Both the position numbers and the translations under genes were made by a program. A DNA stretch of 64,000 bases. Origin: Cupriavidus sp. MP-37 (GTDB lineage Bacteria > Pseudomonadota > Gammaproteobacteria > Burkholderiales > Burkholderiaceae). The first letter of the stretch is position 1. Each line of letters starts with the position of its first letter. Positions 46,026 through 55,215 of this stretch are shown piece after piece. The stretch spans positions 767,001-831,000 of the forward strand of contig NZ_CP085344.1 in NCBI RefSeq assembly GCF_020618415.1, written 5' to 3'. Under the pieces are notes generated by a model. The model saw nothing but the letters and a program-made list of their open reading frames with translations. It was not told where the DNA came from and ran no database searches.

Positions 46026-46825
46026 GCGCCCCGCAGCAGGCCGCCGGCGAAGGCGGGGTCACACTGACACGGCAAGGCCGGATCGCGACGCTGACCTTCG
46101 ACCGCCCCGCCGCGCGCAATGCGATGACCTGGGCGATGTACGGGCAGCTCGCCGAGCACTGCCGCACGCTCGCCGCGGAGGGTACCGCCGGTGCGCGCGT
46201 GGTGGTGCTGCGTGGCGCGGGAGGGGAGGCCTTTGTCGCTGGGACCGATATCGCACAGTTCCAACAGTTCGCCGGCGGCGATGACGGGGTCGCGTACGAA
46301 GCGCGCATCGACGAGGGCATCGCGCTGGTGGAGCAGCTGCCGATGCCTACCGTCGCGGTCATCGAGGGCTGGGCGGTGGGCGGCGGCCTGGCCATCGCGA
46401 CCGCATGCGATTTCCGGCTGGCAACGCCGAAGGCCCGTTTCGGCGTGCCGATCGCGAAAACGCTGGGCAATACGCTGTCGGCGCTGAACCTGGCCAAGCT
46501 GCGTGCGGCGTGGGGCCTACAGCCGGTGCGACGCATGCTGTTGCTCGCGCAGATTCTGGATGCCGACGCGGCGCTGGCCTGCGGCTTCCTCGAGGGTGTG
46601 CATGCGCCCGAGGCGCTGGAAGCCGAAGTCGCCGCGCTGTGCGAGCGGCTCGGCGCGCTGGCACCAGTCACGCAGACCGTCATCAAGGAGTCGTTGCGCC
46701 GCCAGACCGTGGCGGCGGTGGCTGATACCGATGATCTCGTGCGGCAGTGTTATGGCAGCGACGACTTCCGGGAGGGGGTGGCGGCATTCGTTGGCAAGCG
46801 TGTGCCAGAGTGGCGGGGGCGTTGA
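46022..46825 (+). CDS. enoyl-CoA hydratase/isomerase family protein
   Basis: A 267-residue crotonase-fold enzyme. Oxyanion hole segments are FDRPAARNAMTW and AFVAGTDIAQF (about 70), and the active-site helix is MPTVAVIEGWAVGGGLAIATACDFRLA (read in parts, about 112-138). The catalytic Glu pair of classical hydratases is not clearly present, since the second position has PIAKTLGNT, so the reaction may be different (for example lyase or isomerase). Its ATGA overlap with the CoA-transferase suggests they work in sequence on one acid. Confidence 0.9.
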   Translation: MSAPQQAAGEGGVTLTRQGRIATLTFDRPAARNAMTWAMYGQLAEHCRTLAAEGTAGARVVVLRGAGGEAFVAGTDIAQFQQFAGGDDGVAYEARIDEGIALVEQLPMPTVAVIEGWAVGGGLAIATACDFRLATPKARFGVPIAKTLGNTLSALNLAKLRAAWGLQPVRRMLLLAQILDADAALACGFLEGVHAPEALEAEVAALCERLGALAPVTQTVIKESLRRQTVAAVADTDDLVRQCYGSDDFREGVAAFVGKRVPEWRGR

Positions 46826-46871
46826 TTCCACTTTACGGGGCGGCGCGCGCCCCGTCGCAGTTGCCGCTCGG

Positions 46872-47390
46872 TCAAGCCTGCGACTTCACCGGCACAGAAT
46901 AAACCACCCGCACAAACTTGGGCGCCGGCTGCCGGCCCACCACGACGCCGCCCATCGCCTCCGCGATCCGGCGGCTCGCCCAGTTCTGCTCCGCGGCCGG
47001 ATACACAAACCGTGCCGGGCGCAACGTGGCCGTCGCCCATGCTGCCACCGCCAGCACCGCTTCCTTGCCATAGCCGTGCCCGTGGGCGTCCTCGCGGACC
47101 CAGATGCCGAACTCCGGCGCCGGCGTGTCGGCATGATGCAGTCCGGCCAGGCCGAGGAAATGACCGTCGCTGGTCCGACGGACCGTGAAGACGAAGTCAG
47201 TCCCTTTCGCCATGGCCGGCAGCCATGCCTGCCAGACGTCGCGGAACGCCTCGGGCGACGGGGCGGGGTCCCATTCCATGTAGCGCGCGAGCGTGGGGGT
47301 GATGCAGGGCCACACCTCGGCTGCGTCGTTTCCGCAGAAGGGCGACAGGGTCAGGCGGTCGGAGTGGATCAGCGGGGAGGACATAGGCAT
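46872..47390 (-). CDS. GNAT family acetyltransferase, RimJ/RimL-like
   Basis: A 172-residue acetyltransferase. SDRLTLSPFCGNDAAEVWP is the RimJ/L-type start, EFGIWVREDAHGHGYGKEAVLAVAAWA carries the acetyl-CoA loop (read in parts), and NWASRRIAEAMGG the C-terminal motif. The start may be at 47390 or at the internal Met at 47384. It is convergent with the hydratase gene. The acceptor is unknown. Confidence 0.9.
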   Translation of the reverse strand: MPMSSPLIHSDRLTLSPFCGNDAAEVWPCITPTLARYMEWDPAPSPEAFRDVWQAWLPAMAKGTDFVFTVRRTSDGHFLGLAGLHHADTPAPEFGIWVREDAHGHGYGKEAVLAVAAWATATLRPARFVYPAAEQNWASRRIAEAMGGVVVGRQPAPKFVRVVYSVPVKSQA

Positions 47391-47615
47391 GGGATAGGTA
47401 TTGCCGGTCGATCAGTTGCAAACCTGTTCTCCCGCAGTGTACGCGAGGCGCTGGCGGTGTACCGGTCGCGAAGGCCCGGCGATGGCGGCAGATGATCGCG
47501 TCCGCACCGCCGTTGCTGTCGTTACCGGAGCGTATGTCAGGTTCCGCTGCTTACAGAGTCGTTTTAACGCCACGAACCGCGCATATCCGGACAATTCTCC
47601 AATTGCATTGCAGAT

Positions 47616-47722
<107 letters not shown>

Positions 47723-47739
47723 TAGCCTTGGAGAAATCG

Positions 47740-48048
47740 ATGGCCCGTGCTCAACACCCCAAGAAGGAAATTGAAGGTGCGTTAAGACACGCCGAGTCTC
47801 GCGGCTGGCGTGTCGAGGCGGCGAAAGGCAGGGGCCATGCCTGGGGACGGATCTACTGTTCGCACAACGACAGCGCGTGCCGTGCTGGGGAATTCTGTGT
47901 CATCAGCATCTATTGCACGCCCAGGAGCCCATCCAACCACGCTACCCGAATCCGTCGGATCGTGGACAACTGCTTGCATCGGTACGAAGCCGTAATGCCG
48001 GTCAAGCTGACGGAGAAACCACCGCCATGGAATACGCGTTCACCTTGA
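47740..48048 (+). CDS. HicA-like small protein, possible toxin
   Basis: A 102-residue protein. KEIEGALRHAESRGWRVE and then KGRGHAWGRIYC resemble the HicA dsRBD-like fold, in which a G-x-H motif supplies the catalytic His of an mRNA interferase. Four Cys (CSHNDSACRAGEFC, IYC) could bind a metal, not a usual HicA trait. TTGGAG precedes ATG 47740. Its last 22 bases overlap the next gene, typical of toxin-antitoxin pairs. The assignment is inferred from fold pattern and layout. Confidence 0.65.
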   Translation: MARAQHPKKEIEGALRHAESRGWRVEAAKGRGHAWGRIYCSHNDSACRAGEFCVISIYCTPRSPSNHATRIRRIVDNCLHRYEAVMPVKLTEKPPPWNTRSP

Positions 48049-48548
48049 GATACCAGCTGTCGGCGGATGACAGCGATCCCGACACGCTGGTCGAGCGCCT
48101 TTACGAAGCCGGATGCGACGATGCAACCGTGGGCACTGGCGTGGTCGGCCGGATTGCGATTGCCTTTGACCGCGAGGCGGAATCAGCGGCCGACGCCATC
48201 GTCAGCGCGCTCACCGATGCCAGGCGCGCCATGCCGTCCGCCACGCTGATTGAAGCGGCACCAGATCTGGTGGGCCTGACGGACATTGCCGACACCGTTG
48301 GCATGTCTCGCCAGAACATGCGCAAGCTGATGCTTGGCCATCCGGCTTCGTTTCCGCCGCCGGTGCATGAGGGCGCAAGTTCTCTCTGGCATTTGCGGGA
48401 AGTGCTCTCGTGGATGAGCGGCAAGGGTTACGAGATCGAACCGTCGCTCATGGACGTCGCTGCGGCTGCGATGCAGGTCAATCTGGCCAGGAGCGCCGGA
48501 AACATTGTCCCGGCGATGGAGCGCCGGATCCGCAAGCTGGTTGCGTGA
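48027..48548 (+). CDS. HTH protein with HicB-like N-terminus, possible antitoxin
   Basis: A 173-residue protein. Residues 1-75 (MEYAFTLRYQLSADDSDPD... with DREAESAADAIVSALTDAR) look like a small alpha/beta domain of HicB or ferredoxin type, followed by a helix-turn-helix (VGLTDIADTVGMSRQNMRKLML) and a C-terminal helical region. Overlap with the preceding gene and the DNA-binding domain fit an autoregulating antitoxin. Not a recognised named pair. Confidence 0.7.
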   Translation: MEYAFTLRYQLSADDSDPDTLVERLYEAGCDDATVGTGVVGRIAIAFDREAESAADAIVSALTDARRAMPSATLIEAAPDLVGLTDIADTVGMSRQNMRKLMLGHPASFPPPVHEGASSLWHLREVLSWMSGKGYEIEPSLMDVAAAAMQVNLARSAGNIVPAMERRIRKLVA

Positions 48549-48587
48549 GGCAGCACAGGGTTAGTTCCGGACCATTCCCTTGCGTCG

Positions 48588-49124
48588 TCAGGCATCTGGC
48601 AGTTCAAGCAAGAGCGGCTGCGCCAGGCAGCGCTCTTCGCAGTTGTTGCCATCGCCGCCGCGGTCCACCACGGCAAAGGATGAGGGCGCGTCCACGGCCA
48701 GCAGCATGTGATGCCAGACGCCGGCGCGGTAGTTGACGCCTTGCCTGCCGTTGGTCATGAACGCACAGACCGACTCGGCCTCCAGCGTGTCGCCGGGCGG
48801 CGCCACAACGACCAGGAAAGGGCGGTCCGAAAGCGGGATGAACGCCTGGCTGCCGAGCGGATGGCGCTCCAGCATGGTGATTTCCATCGGGAATGCGTAG
48901 GGCCGGGCCTCGAACAGGTTGATCAGCGCCCGGCCGCCCCCCAGTTCCACCGTGGCCAAGTCATGGTGACGCATGACCATGCCGCCGTTGATCGGAAAGG
49001 CGTTGGGGTCGCCGGCGGGGCGTGCCTCGATGACGTCGCCGAAGGGCGCAAAGGCGGCCGCGCTCAGCGGCTGCGGATGCAGGCGCAACCGGGGGGATGC
49101 CCTGCGCGCAAGCGTGGTTTCCAT
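48588..49124 (-). CDS. allA: ureidoglycolate lyase (AllA-type)
   Basis: A 178-residue cupin-like enzyme that cleaves ureidoglycolate to glyoxylate and urea. Family motifs: [15 protein letters not shown] at about 17-31, [31 protein letters not shown] (read in parts) in the centre, and [10 protein letters not shown] with the metal-binding His pair. GGAG lies upstream of the start at 49124, though an open frame extends further. It is divergent from an MFS transporter gene, with two operator-like palindromes between them. Confidence 0.9.
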   Translation of the reverse strand: METTLARRASPRLRLHPQPLSAAAFAPFGDVIEARPAGDPNAFPINGGMVMRHHDLATVELGGGRALINLFEARPYAFPMEITMLERHPLGSQAFIPLSDRPFLVVVAPPGDTLEAESVCAFMTNGRQGVNYRAGVWHHMLLAVDAPSSFAVVDRGGDGNNCEERCLAQPLLLELPDA

Positions 49125-49195
49125 CACTAAGTCTCCTGAACTGAAAATCGCGGCAAGCGGCCCGATGCCGGCGTGCGATTTCGCAATGGCTTGAC

Positions 49196-49206
49196 TGGTC
49201 TGACCA
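49196..49206. promoter_or_regulatory. FadR/GntR-type operator-like palindrome, site 1
   Basis: TGGTCTGACCA is a perfect match to the TGGTNNNACCA form bound by FadR-subfamily GntR regulators. It lies 72 bases before the start of the ureidoglycolate lyase gene on the minus strand. A regulator of that subfamily is encoded at 50871-51578. Confidence 0.65.
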
Positions 49207-49351
49207 GTTGGAGCGGATTCTGCAGCAAGTCGTGGCGCAGCACAAGCGTTGCAACCGGCGGCCGTGCTTGTAACCGCGATAAATCCGGGCTTTCCCCATG
49301 TCGACGCCGCCTTGACACCTGCCAGGCGCCTCCCTACCATTCGGCATCTAC

Positions 49352-49362
49352 TGGTCAGACCG
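49352..49362. promoter_or_regulatory. FadR/GntR-type operator-like palindrome, site 2
   Basis: TGGTCAGACCG matches the TGGTNNNACCA pattern in ten of eleven positions. It lies about 70 bases before the MFS gene. With site 1 it would let one regulator govern both divergent promoters. Confidence 0.6.
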
Positions 49363-49432
49363 GTACGACTAGCGTCCGGCGGCGATCAGACTGCAGCTTG
49401 TCGATGACGCGAATAAACCAAGGGAGACTTCC

Positions 49433-50767
49433 ATGATTCCGACTGAAACCGCCCATGCCGGGCCCGATGGCATGGCTATGCCACAGGCGCAGGCCCAGGC
49501 CCGTGAGGACGCGGTGTACCGCAAGGTGGCCTGGCGGCTGCTGCCGTTCCTGATGCTGTGCTATGTGGTGGCCTACCTGGACCGGGTCAACGTGGGCTTT
49601 GCCAAGCTGAACATGCTGGCCGACCTGCAGTTCAGCGAGGCGGTGTACGGCCTGGGCGCGGGGCTGTTCTTTATCGGCTATTTCTTTTTCGAGGTGCCCA
49701 GCAACCTGCTGATGCACCGCATCGGCGCCAAGGCCACGATCTCGCGCATCATGATCCTGTGGAGCCTGATCTCCGCGGCGATGATGTTCGTGCAGACCAG
49801 CACGCAGTTCTACGTGCTGCGCTTCCTGCTGGGCGCGGCCGAGGCCGGCTTCTATCCCGGCATGATCCTGTACCTGACCTACTGGTTCCCCTCGCACCGG
49901 CGCGCGCGCATGGTGGCGCTGTTCATGGCCGCGATCCCGATTTCGGGCATCTTCGGCGGGCCGCTGTCGGGCTGGGTGATGGAGGCCATGCACGGCGTCA
50001 ACGGCCTGCGCGGCTGGCAGTGGATGTTCGTGATCGAGGCGGTGCCGTCGCTGCTGGTGGGCGTGGCGGTGCTCTGGTACCTGGACAACAACATCGAGTC
50101 CGCGCGCTGGCTGACGGCGGACGAGAAGGCGCTGCTGGCGCGCAATATCGCCGCCGAGAATGCGCACAAGACCGCCCATATGTCGCTGCGTACCGTGGTG
50201 ACGGACCCGCGCGTGCTGAAAATGACGATGATCTGCTTCTGCACGGTGATGGGCCAGTACGGGCTGACCTTCTGGCTGCCCACGCTGATCAAGCAGACCG
50301 GCGTGAAAAGCGTGCTGGACGTGGGCTTGCTGACCGCAATCCCGTTCGGCGTGGCGGTGTGTTCGATGATCCTGGTCAGCCGCAGCTCGGACCGCATGCG
50401 CGAACGCCGCTGGCACCTGATCGTGCCGTTCTGCTGCGCGGCCACGGGCCTGGTGCTGAGCGCGCTGTTCAGCCACAACACCGCGCTGTCGCTCGCCGCG
50501 CTGGCGCTGGCCGCCGGCGGCAGCCTGGCCACGTCGCCGCTGTTCTGGAGCCTGCCCACCGCCATCCTGTCAGGCGTGGGCGCCGCGGCGGGCATTGCGC
50601 TGATCAATTCGTTCGCCAACCTTGCCGGCTTTATCAGCCCCTACATGATCGGGCTGATCAAGGATGCCACCCAGAGCACCGACGCCGCGATGTTCGTGCT
50701 GGCTGCGGTGCTGCTTTGCGGCGCACTGCTGACGTACTCGGTGCCGGCCAGGCTGGTCAACAAGTAA
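49433..50767 (+). CDS. MFS transporter, anion:cation symporter type
   Basis: A 444-residue transporter with about 12 membrane segments. The ACS-family pattern is visible in MLCYVVAYLDRVNVGFAKLNM at about 36-56, ADLQFSEAVYGLGAGLFFIGYFFFEVPSNLL (read in parts), and RFLLGAAEAGFYPGMILYLTYWFP (read in parts). Such proteins import organic acids such as allantoate, hydroxyphenylacetate or tartrate. The divergent AllA-like gene points to an allantoin-pathway or similar substrate, which is inference. AGGGAG precedes the ATG. Confidence 0.93.
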   Translation: MIPTETAHAGPDGMAMPQAQAQAREDAVYRKVAWRLLPFLMLCYVVAYLDRVNVGFAKLNMLADLQFSEAVYGLGAGLFFIGYFFFEVPSNLLMHRIGAKATISRIMILWSLISAAMMFVQTSTQFYVLRFLLGAAEAGFYPGMILYLTYWFPSHRRARMVALFMAAIPISGIFGGPLSGWVMEAMHGVNGLRGWQWMFVIEAVPSLLVGVAVLWYLDNNIESARWLTADEKALLARNIAAENAHKTAHMSLRTVVTDPRVLKMTMICFCTVMGQYGLTFWLPTLIKQTGVKSVLDVGLLTAIPFGVAVCSMILVSRSSDRMRERRWHLIVPFCCAATGLVLSALFSHNTALSLAALALAAGGSLATSPLFWSLPTAILSGVGAAAGIALINSFANLAGFISPYMIGLIKDATQSTDAAMFVLAAVLLCGALLTYSVPARLVNK

Positions 50768-50870
50768 GGGGCGGGGCGGGCGGGTTTGTCGGCTAGAATT
50801 TCCGGCAACCGGCGCCGCGCCCCGTAGCGCGTCGCCCCTTGCGCCTCATTCTTACTGGTCCCCTGCACGT

Positions 50871-51578
50871 ATGACTGGATCTTCCGCCTCCGTTGCCAAC
50901 CAGGCCGTCAGCCTTATCCAGCAATGGGTGCGCGATGGCACGTTCCCGGCGGGCACGCTGCTGCCGGCACAGCGCGAACTGGCGGCGAAGGTCGGCATCA
51001 GCCGCGCGTCATTGCGCGAGGCGATCTCCACCTTGCAGGGCATGGGCGTGGTGGTGTCGCGCCCGGGCAAGGGCGTCTATGTGACCGCCGCCGGCGACAG
51101 CGCCGCCCCCACGCCGCCGTGGCGCTTTGCCGCCACGCATTCGCTGATCGATATCTACCAGCTGCGCTTCGCGCTGGAAGGCCTGACCGCGAGGCTGGCA
51201 GCGCTGGCTATCTCCTCCGGCGAGATCGAACAGCTGCGCCAGAACGCGGCCACGATGCAGCGAGCGATCGAGGCCGATGCCTATGATGAGGCCTCGCAGC
51301 TGGATTATGAATTCCACACCCTGATCGTCACGGTGTCCGGCAACCAGGTCATCCGCGAGATCCTGCGCGAAAGCGCCGAGGTGATGCGCGAGAGCCAGCG
51401 CCTGCCGTACTACCGGCGCGGCGCGCGCAACGCCACCTTCCTGGAGCATAGCGCCATCATCGAGGCGCTGGCCGCGCGCCAGCCGGAGCAGGCGCAACGC
51501 GCGATGGAGCGCCACATCATGCTGGCAGCACGCCGGGCCGGCGTGCATTTCCCCACCGGCGACGAAAAAGAAGACTGA
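50871..51578 (+). CDS. FadR-subfamily GntR regulator
   Basis: A 235-residue regulator. The winged helix (LLPAQRELAAKVGISRASLREAISTL, read in parts) is followed by the FCD ligand-binding domain, with metal-binding positions in LDYEFHTLI and FLEHSAIIEAL. It lies 103 bases after the MFS gene on the same strand, and two operator-like sites in the allA-MFS gap match its subfamily. Confidence 0.93.
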   Translation: MTGSSASVANQAVSLIQQWVRDGTFPAGTLLPAQRELAAKVGISRASLREAISTLQGMGVVVSRPGKGVYVTAAGDSAAPTPPWRFAATHSLIDIYQLRFALEGLTARLAALAISSGEIEQLRQNAATMQRAIEADAYDEASQLDYEFHTLIVTVSGNQVIREILRESAEVMRESQRLPYYRRGARNATFLEHSAIIEALAARQPEQAQRAMERHIMLAARRAGVHFPTGDEKED

Positions 51579-51593
51579 TCCCCCAGCCGCGCC

Positions 51594-53096
51594 TCAGTCC
51601 AGCCGGAACACCCCCACCGCCCGGTTCAGCCCTTCGGTCTGCACCCGTTGCGCCCGCGCGGCTTCGGCTGCGCCGGCCACCAGTTCGGCGTTCTCCTCGA
51701 ATGCCGCCTGGATCTCGGCGACGCGTTGCGCCATGCCCTCGATGCCGCTGCGCTGGTGGTCCCCCAGTGTCGCCAGTTCCTGCACCAGCGCGGCGAGCTT
51801 GCCGATGCTGGCCACCACTTCGCTCATGGTCTCGCCGGTATGGTCGACCAGTTCGGTGCCGGCGTGGGCGCGCTCGACCGAGGTATTGATCAGGCCGCGG
51901 ATTTCCCGCGCGGCGGCGCCGCAGCGATGCGCCAGTTGCCGCACCTCGCCGGCCACCACGGCGAAGCCCTTGCCGTGCTCGCCGGCGCGCGCGGCTTCGA
52001 CGGCGGCGTTCAGCGCCAGGATGTTGGTCTGGAAGGCAATGCTGTCGATCACGCCGATGATCTCGGTGATGCGCCCGCAGGCCTCGTCGATCTCGCCCAT
52101 GGTCTGGATCACCGACAGGATCTCGCCACTGGCGCGCGCCACCACGGCGCTGGAGGCGCCGGCCAGTTCGCAGGCGCCGCGGGCCTGGTCGGCGCTGGCG
52201 CGGGCGGACTGGGTCAGTGACTGCATGTCGTGCATGGTCTGGGCCACGATGCGCGCCTGCGCCTCGGTGCGGCGGGCCACGCTGGCGCTGGTGTCGAGAA
52301 TGTCGCCAGCGGCATTGGCCACGGTGCCGGCGGTGTCCCGTACCTGCAGCAAGGTCTGGCGCACGGTGTCCAGCGTCTTGCGGAAGGCGCGGGCGAAGTC
52401 GCTGTCGGGCTCGGTGCCGTCGCCGGCCAGCGTCAGGTAGCCGGGTTCGCGCCCGATGCCCGCGGCCAGCGCGCTCAGTTCATCGGCGGAGTGGGCGTCG
52501 CGTTCCAGCCGCCACGCGATCACGCACAGCACCGCGGTCTGCGCGATGACGAAGGCTGCATGGAACAGCACCATGTTGAAGCTGGGATCGGTGAAGCAGA
52601 TGGTGTTCCAGCCCCATTGCTGGAAAAAGTTGAAGCTCAGGTGATGCAGCGCGATCACCAGCGCGGCCAGCAGGATCACGCGGAAGTCGCGGTAGGCCAG
52701 CAGCATCGACAGCGACACGAACACCAGGAAGTGGAATTCCACCTGACCGTGCGCCTGGTGGATAAGCAGCGCGACCAAGGCCATCATCAGCACCGCCATC
52801 GCCAGCCGCGTGGCCAGGCGGGCCGGCAGCGCGACCGCCATCAGCGTGCCGAGCAATGCGATCGGCAGGCCCAGCGTCAGCGTCAGGCCGGTGGATCCAT
52901 AGTGGTTGCCGACCACCAGCGATAACAGTCCCAGCAGCCACAGCAGTGCCGTCATCAAACGGTCGGCGCGGCGATGCACGGCTTGCAGCAACGGCATGTG
53001 CGCCGCCGCCGGCGTGGAAACGGAATTGCCCGCGGCACGGCGGGCAGGTATGGTCGCGGACAGGCGTCCGGACAGTGCGTGGTCAGCGCTGGTCAT
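51594..53096 (-). CDS. methyl-accepting chemotaxis-type protein with membrane sensor
   Basis: A 500-residue chemoreceptor-like protein. About six membrane segments occupy residues 35-200, with only short loops, so no large periplasmic sensor. The cytoplasmic half has the MCP hairpin signature [47 protein letters not shown] (read in parts), which docks CheA/CheW. Start at 53096 has GGGGA upstream; the longer frame reaching further upstream seems non-coding. The ligand is likely a small hydrophobic or intracellular signal. Confidence 0.92.
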   Translation of the reverse strand: MTSADHALSGRLSATIPARRAAGNSVSTPAAAHMPLLQAVHRRADRLMTALLWLLGLLSLVVGNHYGSTGLTLTLGLPIALLGTLMAVALPARLATRLAMAVLMMALVALLIHQAHGQVEFHFLVFVSLSMLLAYRDFRVILLAALVIALHHLSFNFFQQWGWNTICFTDPSFNMVLFHAAFVIAQTAVLCVIAWRLERDAHSADELSALAAGIGREPGYLTLAGDGTEPDSDFARAFRKTLDTVRQTLLQVRDTAGTVANAAGDILDTSASVARRTEAQARIVAQTMHDMQSLTQSARASADQARGACELAGASSAVVARASGEILSVIQTMGEIDEACGRITEIIGVIDSIAFQTNILALNAAVEAARAGEHGKGFAVVAGEVRQLAHRCGAAAREIRGLINTSVERAHAGTELVDHTGETMSEVVASIGKLAALVQELATLGDHQRSGIEGMAQRVAEIQAAFEENAELVAGAAEAARAQRVQTEGLNRAVGVFRLD

Positions 53097-53344
53097 GATT
53101 CCCCGCAGCGTGGTTCGAGAAGACGCTGCACCCCGTCCCTGCAAAGTTATTGTTCTAATGTCTTTATCTTGGGTATTGTGCGGCTGATTATATCGACGCC
53201 CATCGCGCGCGGCGGGGCGTTGCCGCCGCCACGCAACACCGGGGGCAAATTGCTGCAATTGAGTGATGTTCGAGGGCTGCGCAAGCGGCTAGGATGTCGG
53301 GCCGCGCGCCGCGCGCGCCGCGCGCGCCGCGCCGCCTCGCCGGC

Positions 53345-54385
53345 TCAATCCAGCAGCGCCACCTGCACGTCGCGCGTGCCCTGGTAGGGATTGCGGCCGT
53401 GCCAGACCTGCAGGTTGTCGAGCACCATCACATCGCCGTCGCGCCACGGCCAGCTATAGGTGGCTTGGTCGCAGAGCTGGTCGATATGCGCGCGTTCGGC
53501 ATCGGTCAGCGGTTCGCCATTGCCCAGCGTGGCGCCGGTGGGGTACTTCTGGCGCTGGCGCCGTTCCCGTTCCTGCTCGGGATGTTCCACCTGCGGCTGC
53601 ATATGCAGGATCGAGCGGTACAGCCTGCGGCCGGTCTGCGGATGCATCACAAACGGTTCCAGCGCATTGAACACGGTCAGGCTGCCGTCGTCATGCCACG
53701 CCGGCTCCAGTCCGCGCTCTGCGCACAGGCGGTTCACCTCGGCCGGATCCTCGGTATGGAACGACTGGTTCCAGCCGCGCTCGTCCATGTGCGCGTAAGA
53801 GGCATCGTCCGCATCGCGCCGCGGGCCGAAGTTGATGGCGGTGCGGGAGCCCAGCCGGGCGATCTTGCCAGCCAGTTCCGGATCCATGCGCTCGGCCAGC
53901 TGGCGCACGTCGGCGATCAGCGTTTCGCCGCCCACCTCGGCGGTCTTGCGAGAGAAAAAGGCGATTCGGCGCGGGTAGTCGCGGCGGTAGGCCATTTCGG
54001 AATGCACCGCCAGACGCACGCTGGCTGACAGCCGCGTGGCTTCCATCACGCGGCCGCTGATGGTTTCGCGCGGGGCGCGGCCACCGGCGTAGCCGCCGTC
54101 AAAGACGGGAAACTGTTCGATGAAAGCAGCGAAGTCCTCGGTGCCGACGGTGGGAAAGCCGCGCAGCACGATGCCGCCGTGCTCCAGGATCAGCGCGTCC
54201 AGCACCGGGCGCACCGTGCGCGACCACTCGCGGAAGCGCGCGCGCTCGTGCAGCACCGCGCCGGCGGGTTCGATGAACAGCGGCGGGTGGCCGGGCTGCA
54301 GCACGTGGCAGTGCACGTCCGGGCCCAGGTCGGGTACTGACACGGCAAAGGTTACGGCATCGGCCGCGAGGATATTCTCGGTCAT
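53345..54385 (-). CDS. TauD/TfdA family dioxygenase
   Basis: A 346-residue Fe(II)/2-oxoglutarate oxygenase. The HxE/D pair is in VHSEMAYRRDYP at about 129-140, and the distal ligand region is WRDGDVMVLDNLQVWHGRNP at about 318-337. The fold resembles SyrP or clavaminate synthase-like enzymes. GGAG supports the start at 54385 rather than the ATG 12 bases upstream. It forms a minus-strand set with class II aldolase and a Bug receptor. Substrate unknown. Confidence 0.9.
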   Translation of the reverse strand: MTENILAADAVTFAVSVPDLGPDVHCHVLQPGHPPLFIEPAGAVLHERARFREWSRTVRPVLDALILEHGGIVLRGFPTVGTEDFAAFIEQFPVFDGGYAGGRAPRETISGRVMEATRLSASVRLAVHSEMAYRRDYPRRIAFFSRKTAEVGGETLIADVRQLAERMDPELAGKIARLGSRTAINFGPRRDADDASYAHMDERGWNQSFHTEDPAEVNRLCAERGLEPAWHDDGSLTVFNALEPFVMHPQTGRRLYRSILHMQPQVEHPEQERERRQRQKYPTGATLGNGEPLTDAERAHIDQLCDQATYSWPWRDGDVMVLDNLQVWHGRNPYQGTRDVQVALLD

Positions 54386-54419
54386 CGTGGTCTCCATTCG
54401 GTATTCGGTCGTACCGGGC

Positions 54420-55190
54420 TCAGTCCCGGTAGGAAGGATCGATTCGGTCCAGGTCGCGCCGCACCGCCGCCCATTCGCGGTCGCCGCGGATCGGGATGCG
54501 GCCGAAGGCCTTGCGGCTGGCTTCCAGCGACGCCTGCGACGGCATCACCAGCTCGCCGCCGGCGACGGCATCGACCTGGATCTTGCAGGCCGTTTCCAGC
54601 CAGTAGATGTTGAAGAAGGCTTCGGCGATGGTCCGGCCGCAAACCAGCAGGCCGTGGTTGCGCAGGATCATCGCGTGTTGAGAGCCCAGGTCCTGCACCA
54701 GCCGGCCTTGCTGCGCCAGGTCGACCACCGGGCCGGAAAAATCGTGGTATGCGATGCGCCCGTAGAACATGTGCGCATGCTGCGATACCGGCAGCAGCCC
54801 GCAGGCCATCGCCGAGACGGCCGACGATGCCCGCGTATGGGTGTGCAGCACGCACAGCGCGTCATGGCGCGCGGCGTGGACGGCGGTGTGGATCACGTAG
54901 GCGGCGGGGTTAAGCCCCAGTTCGCCAGCGTCGCCCTCAGGCCGGTAGACGATGTCGCCGTTCAGGTGGATCTTGTACAGGCTGGACGCGGTCACCTCCT
55001 GGTACAGCAGCCCGTAGGGATTCAGCAGGATGTGCTCGGGCTCGCCCGGCACCCGCGCGGTGATGTGGTTGTAGATCAGGTCGGTCATGCCGTACCGGTG
55101 GATGGCACGGTACAGCGCCGCCAGCTCGATGCGGGCTGCCCACTCGGCGTCCGTGACGGCGGCGGGACGGATCGGATCGGTTTCGCTCAT
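54420..55190 (-). CDS. class II aldolase/adducin family protein
   Basis: A 256-residue protein with the aldolase/adducin fold. Zinc-ligand motif CVLHTHTRASSAVSAM at about 114-129, preceded by GMTDLIYNHITARVPGEP and followed by HGLLVCGRTIAEAFFNIYWLE (read in parts). Such enzymes cleave or epimerise hydroxyacids or sugar phosphates. Placed between a dioxygenase and a Bug receptor, it likely belongs to one catabolic path. Confidence 0.9.
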   Translation of the reverse strand: MSETDPIRPAAVTDAEWAARIELAALYRAIHRYGMTDLIYNHITARVPGEPEHILLNPYGLLYQEVTASSLYKIHLNGDIVYRPEGDAGELGLNPAAYVIHTAVHAARHDALCVLHTHTRASSAVSAMACGLLPVSQHAHMFYGRIAYHDFSGPVVDLAQQGRLVQDLGSQHAMILRNHGLLVCGRTIAEAFFNIYWLETACKIQVDAVAGGELVMPSQASLEASRKAFGRIPIRGDREWAAVRRDLDRIDPSYRD

Positions 55191-55215
55191 GTCCTGGCTC
55201 CTGCGCGTGCGCGGC

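Noticed and set aside
53305..53340. CGCG-rich simple repeat near the chemoreceptor and dioxygenase genes
   Set aside because: Short GC dinucleotide runs are frequent in this genome; no symmetry or gene relation was seen.
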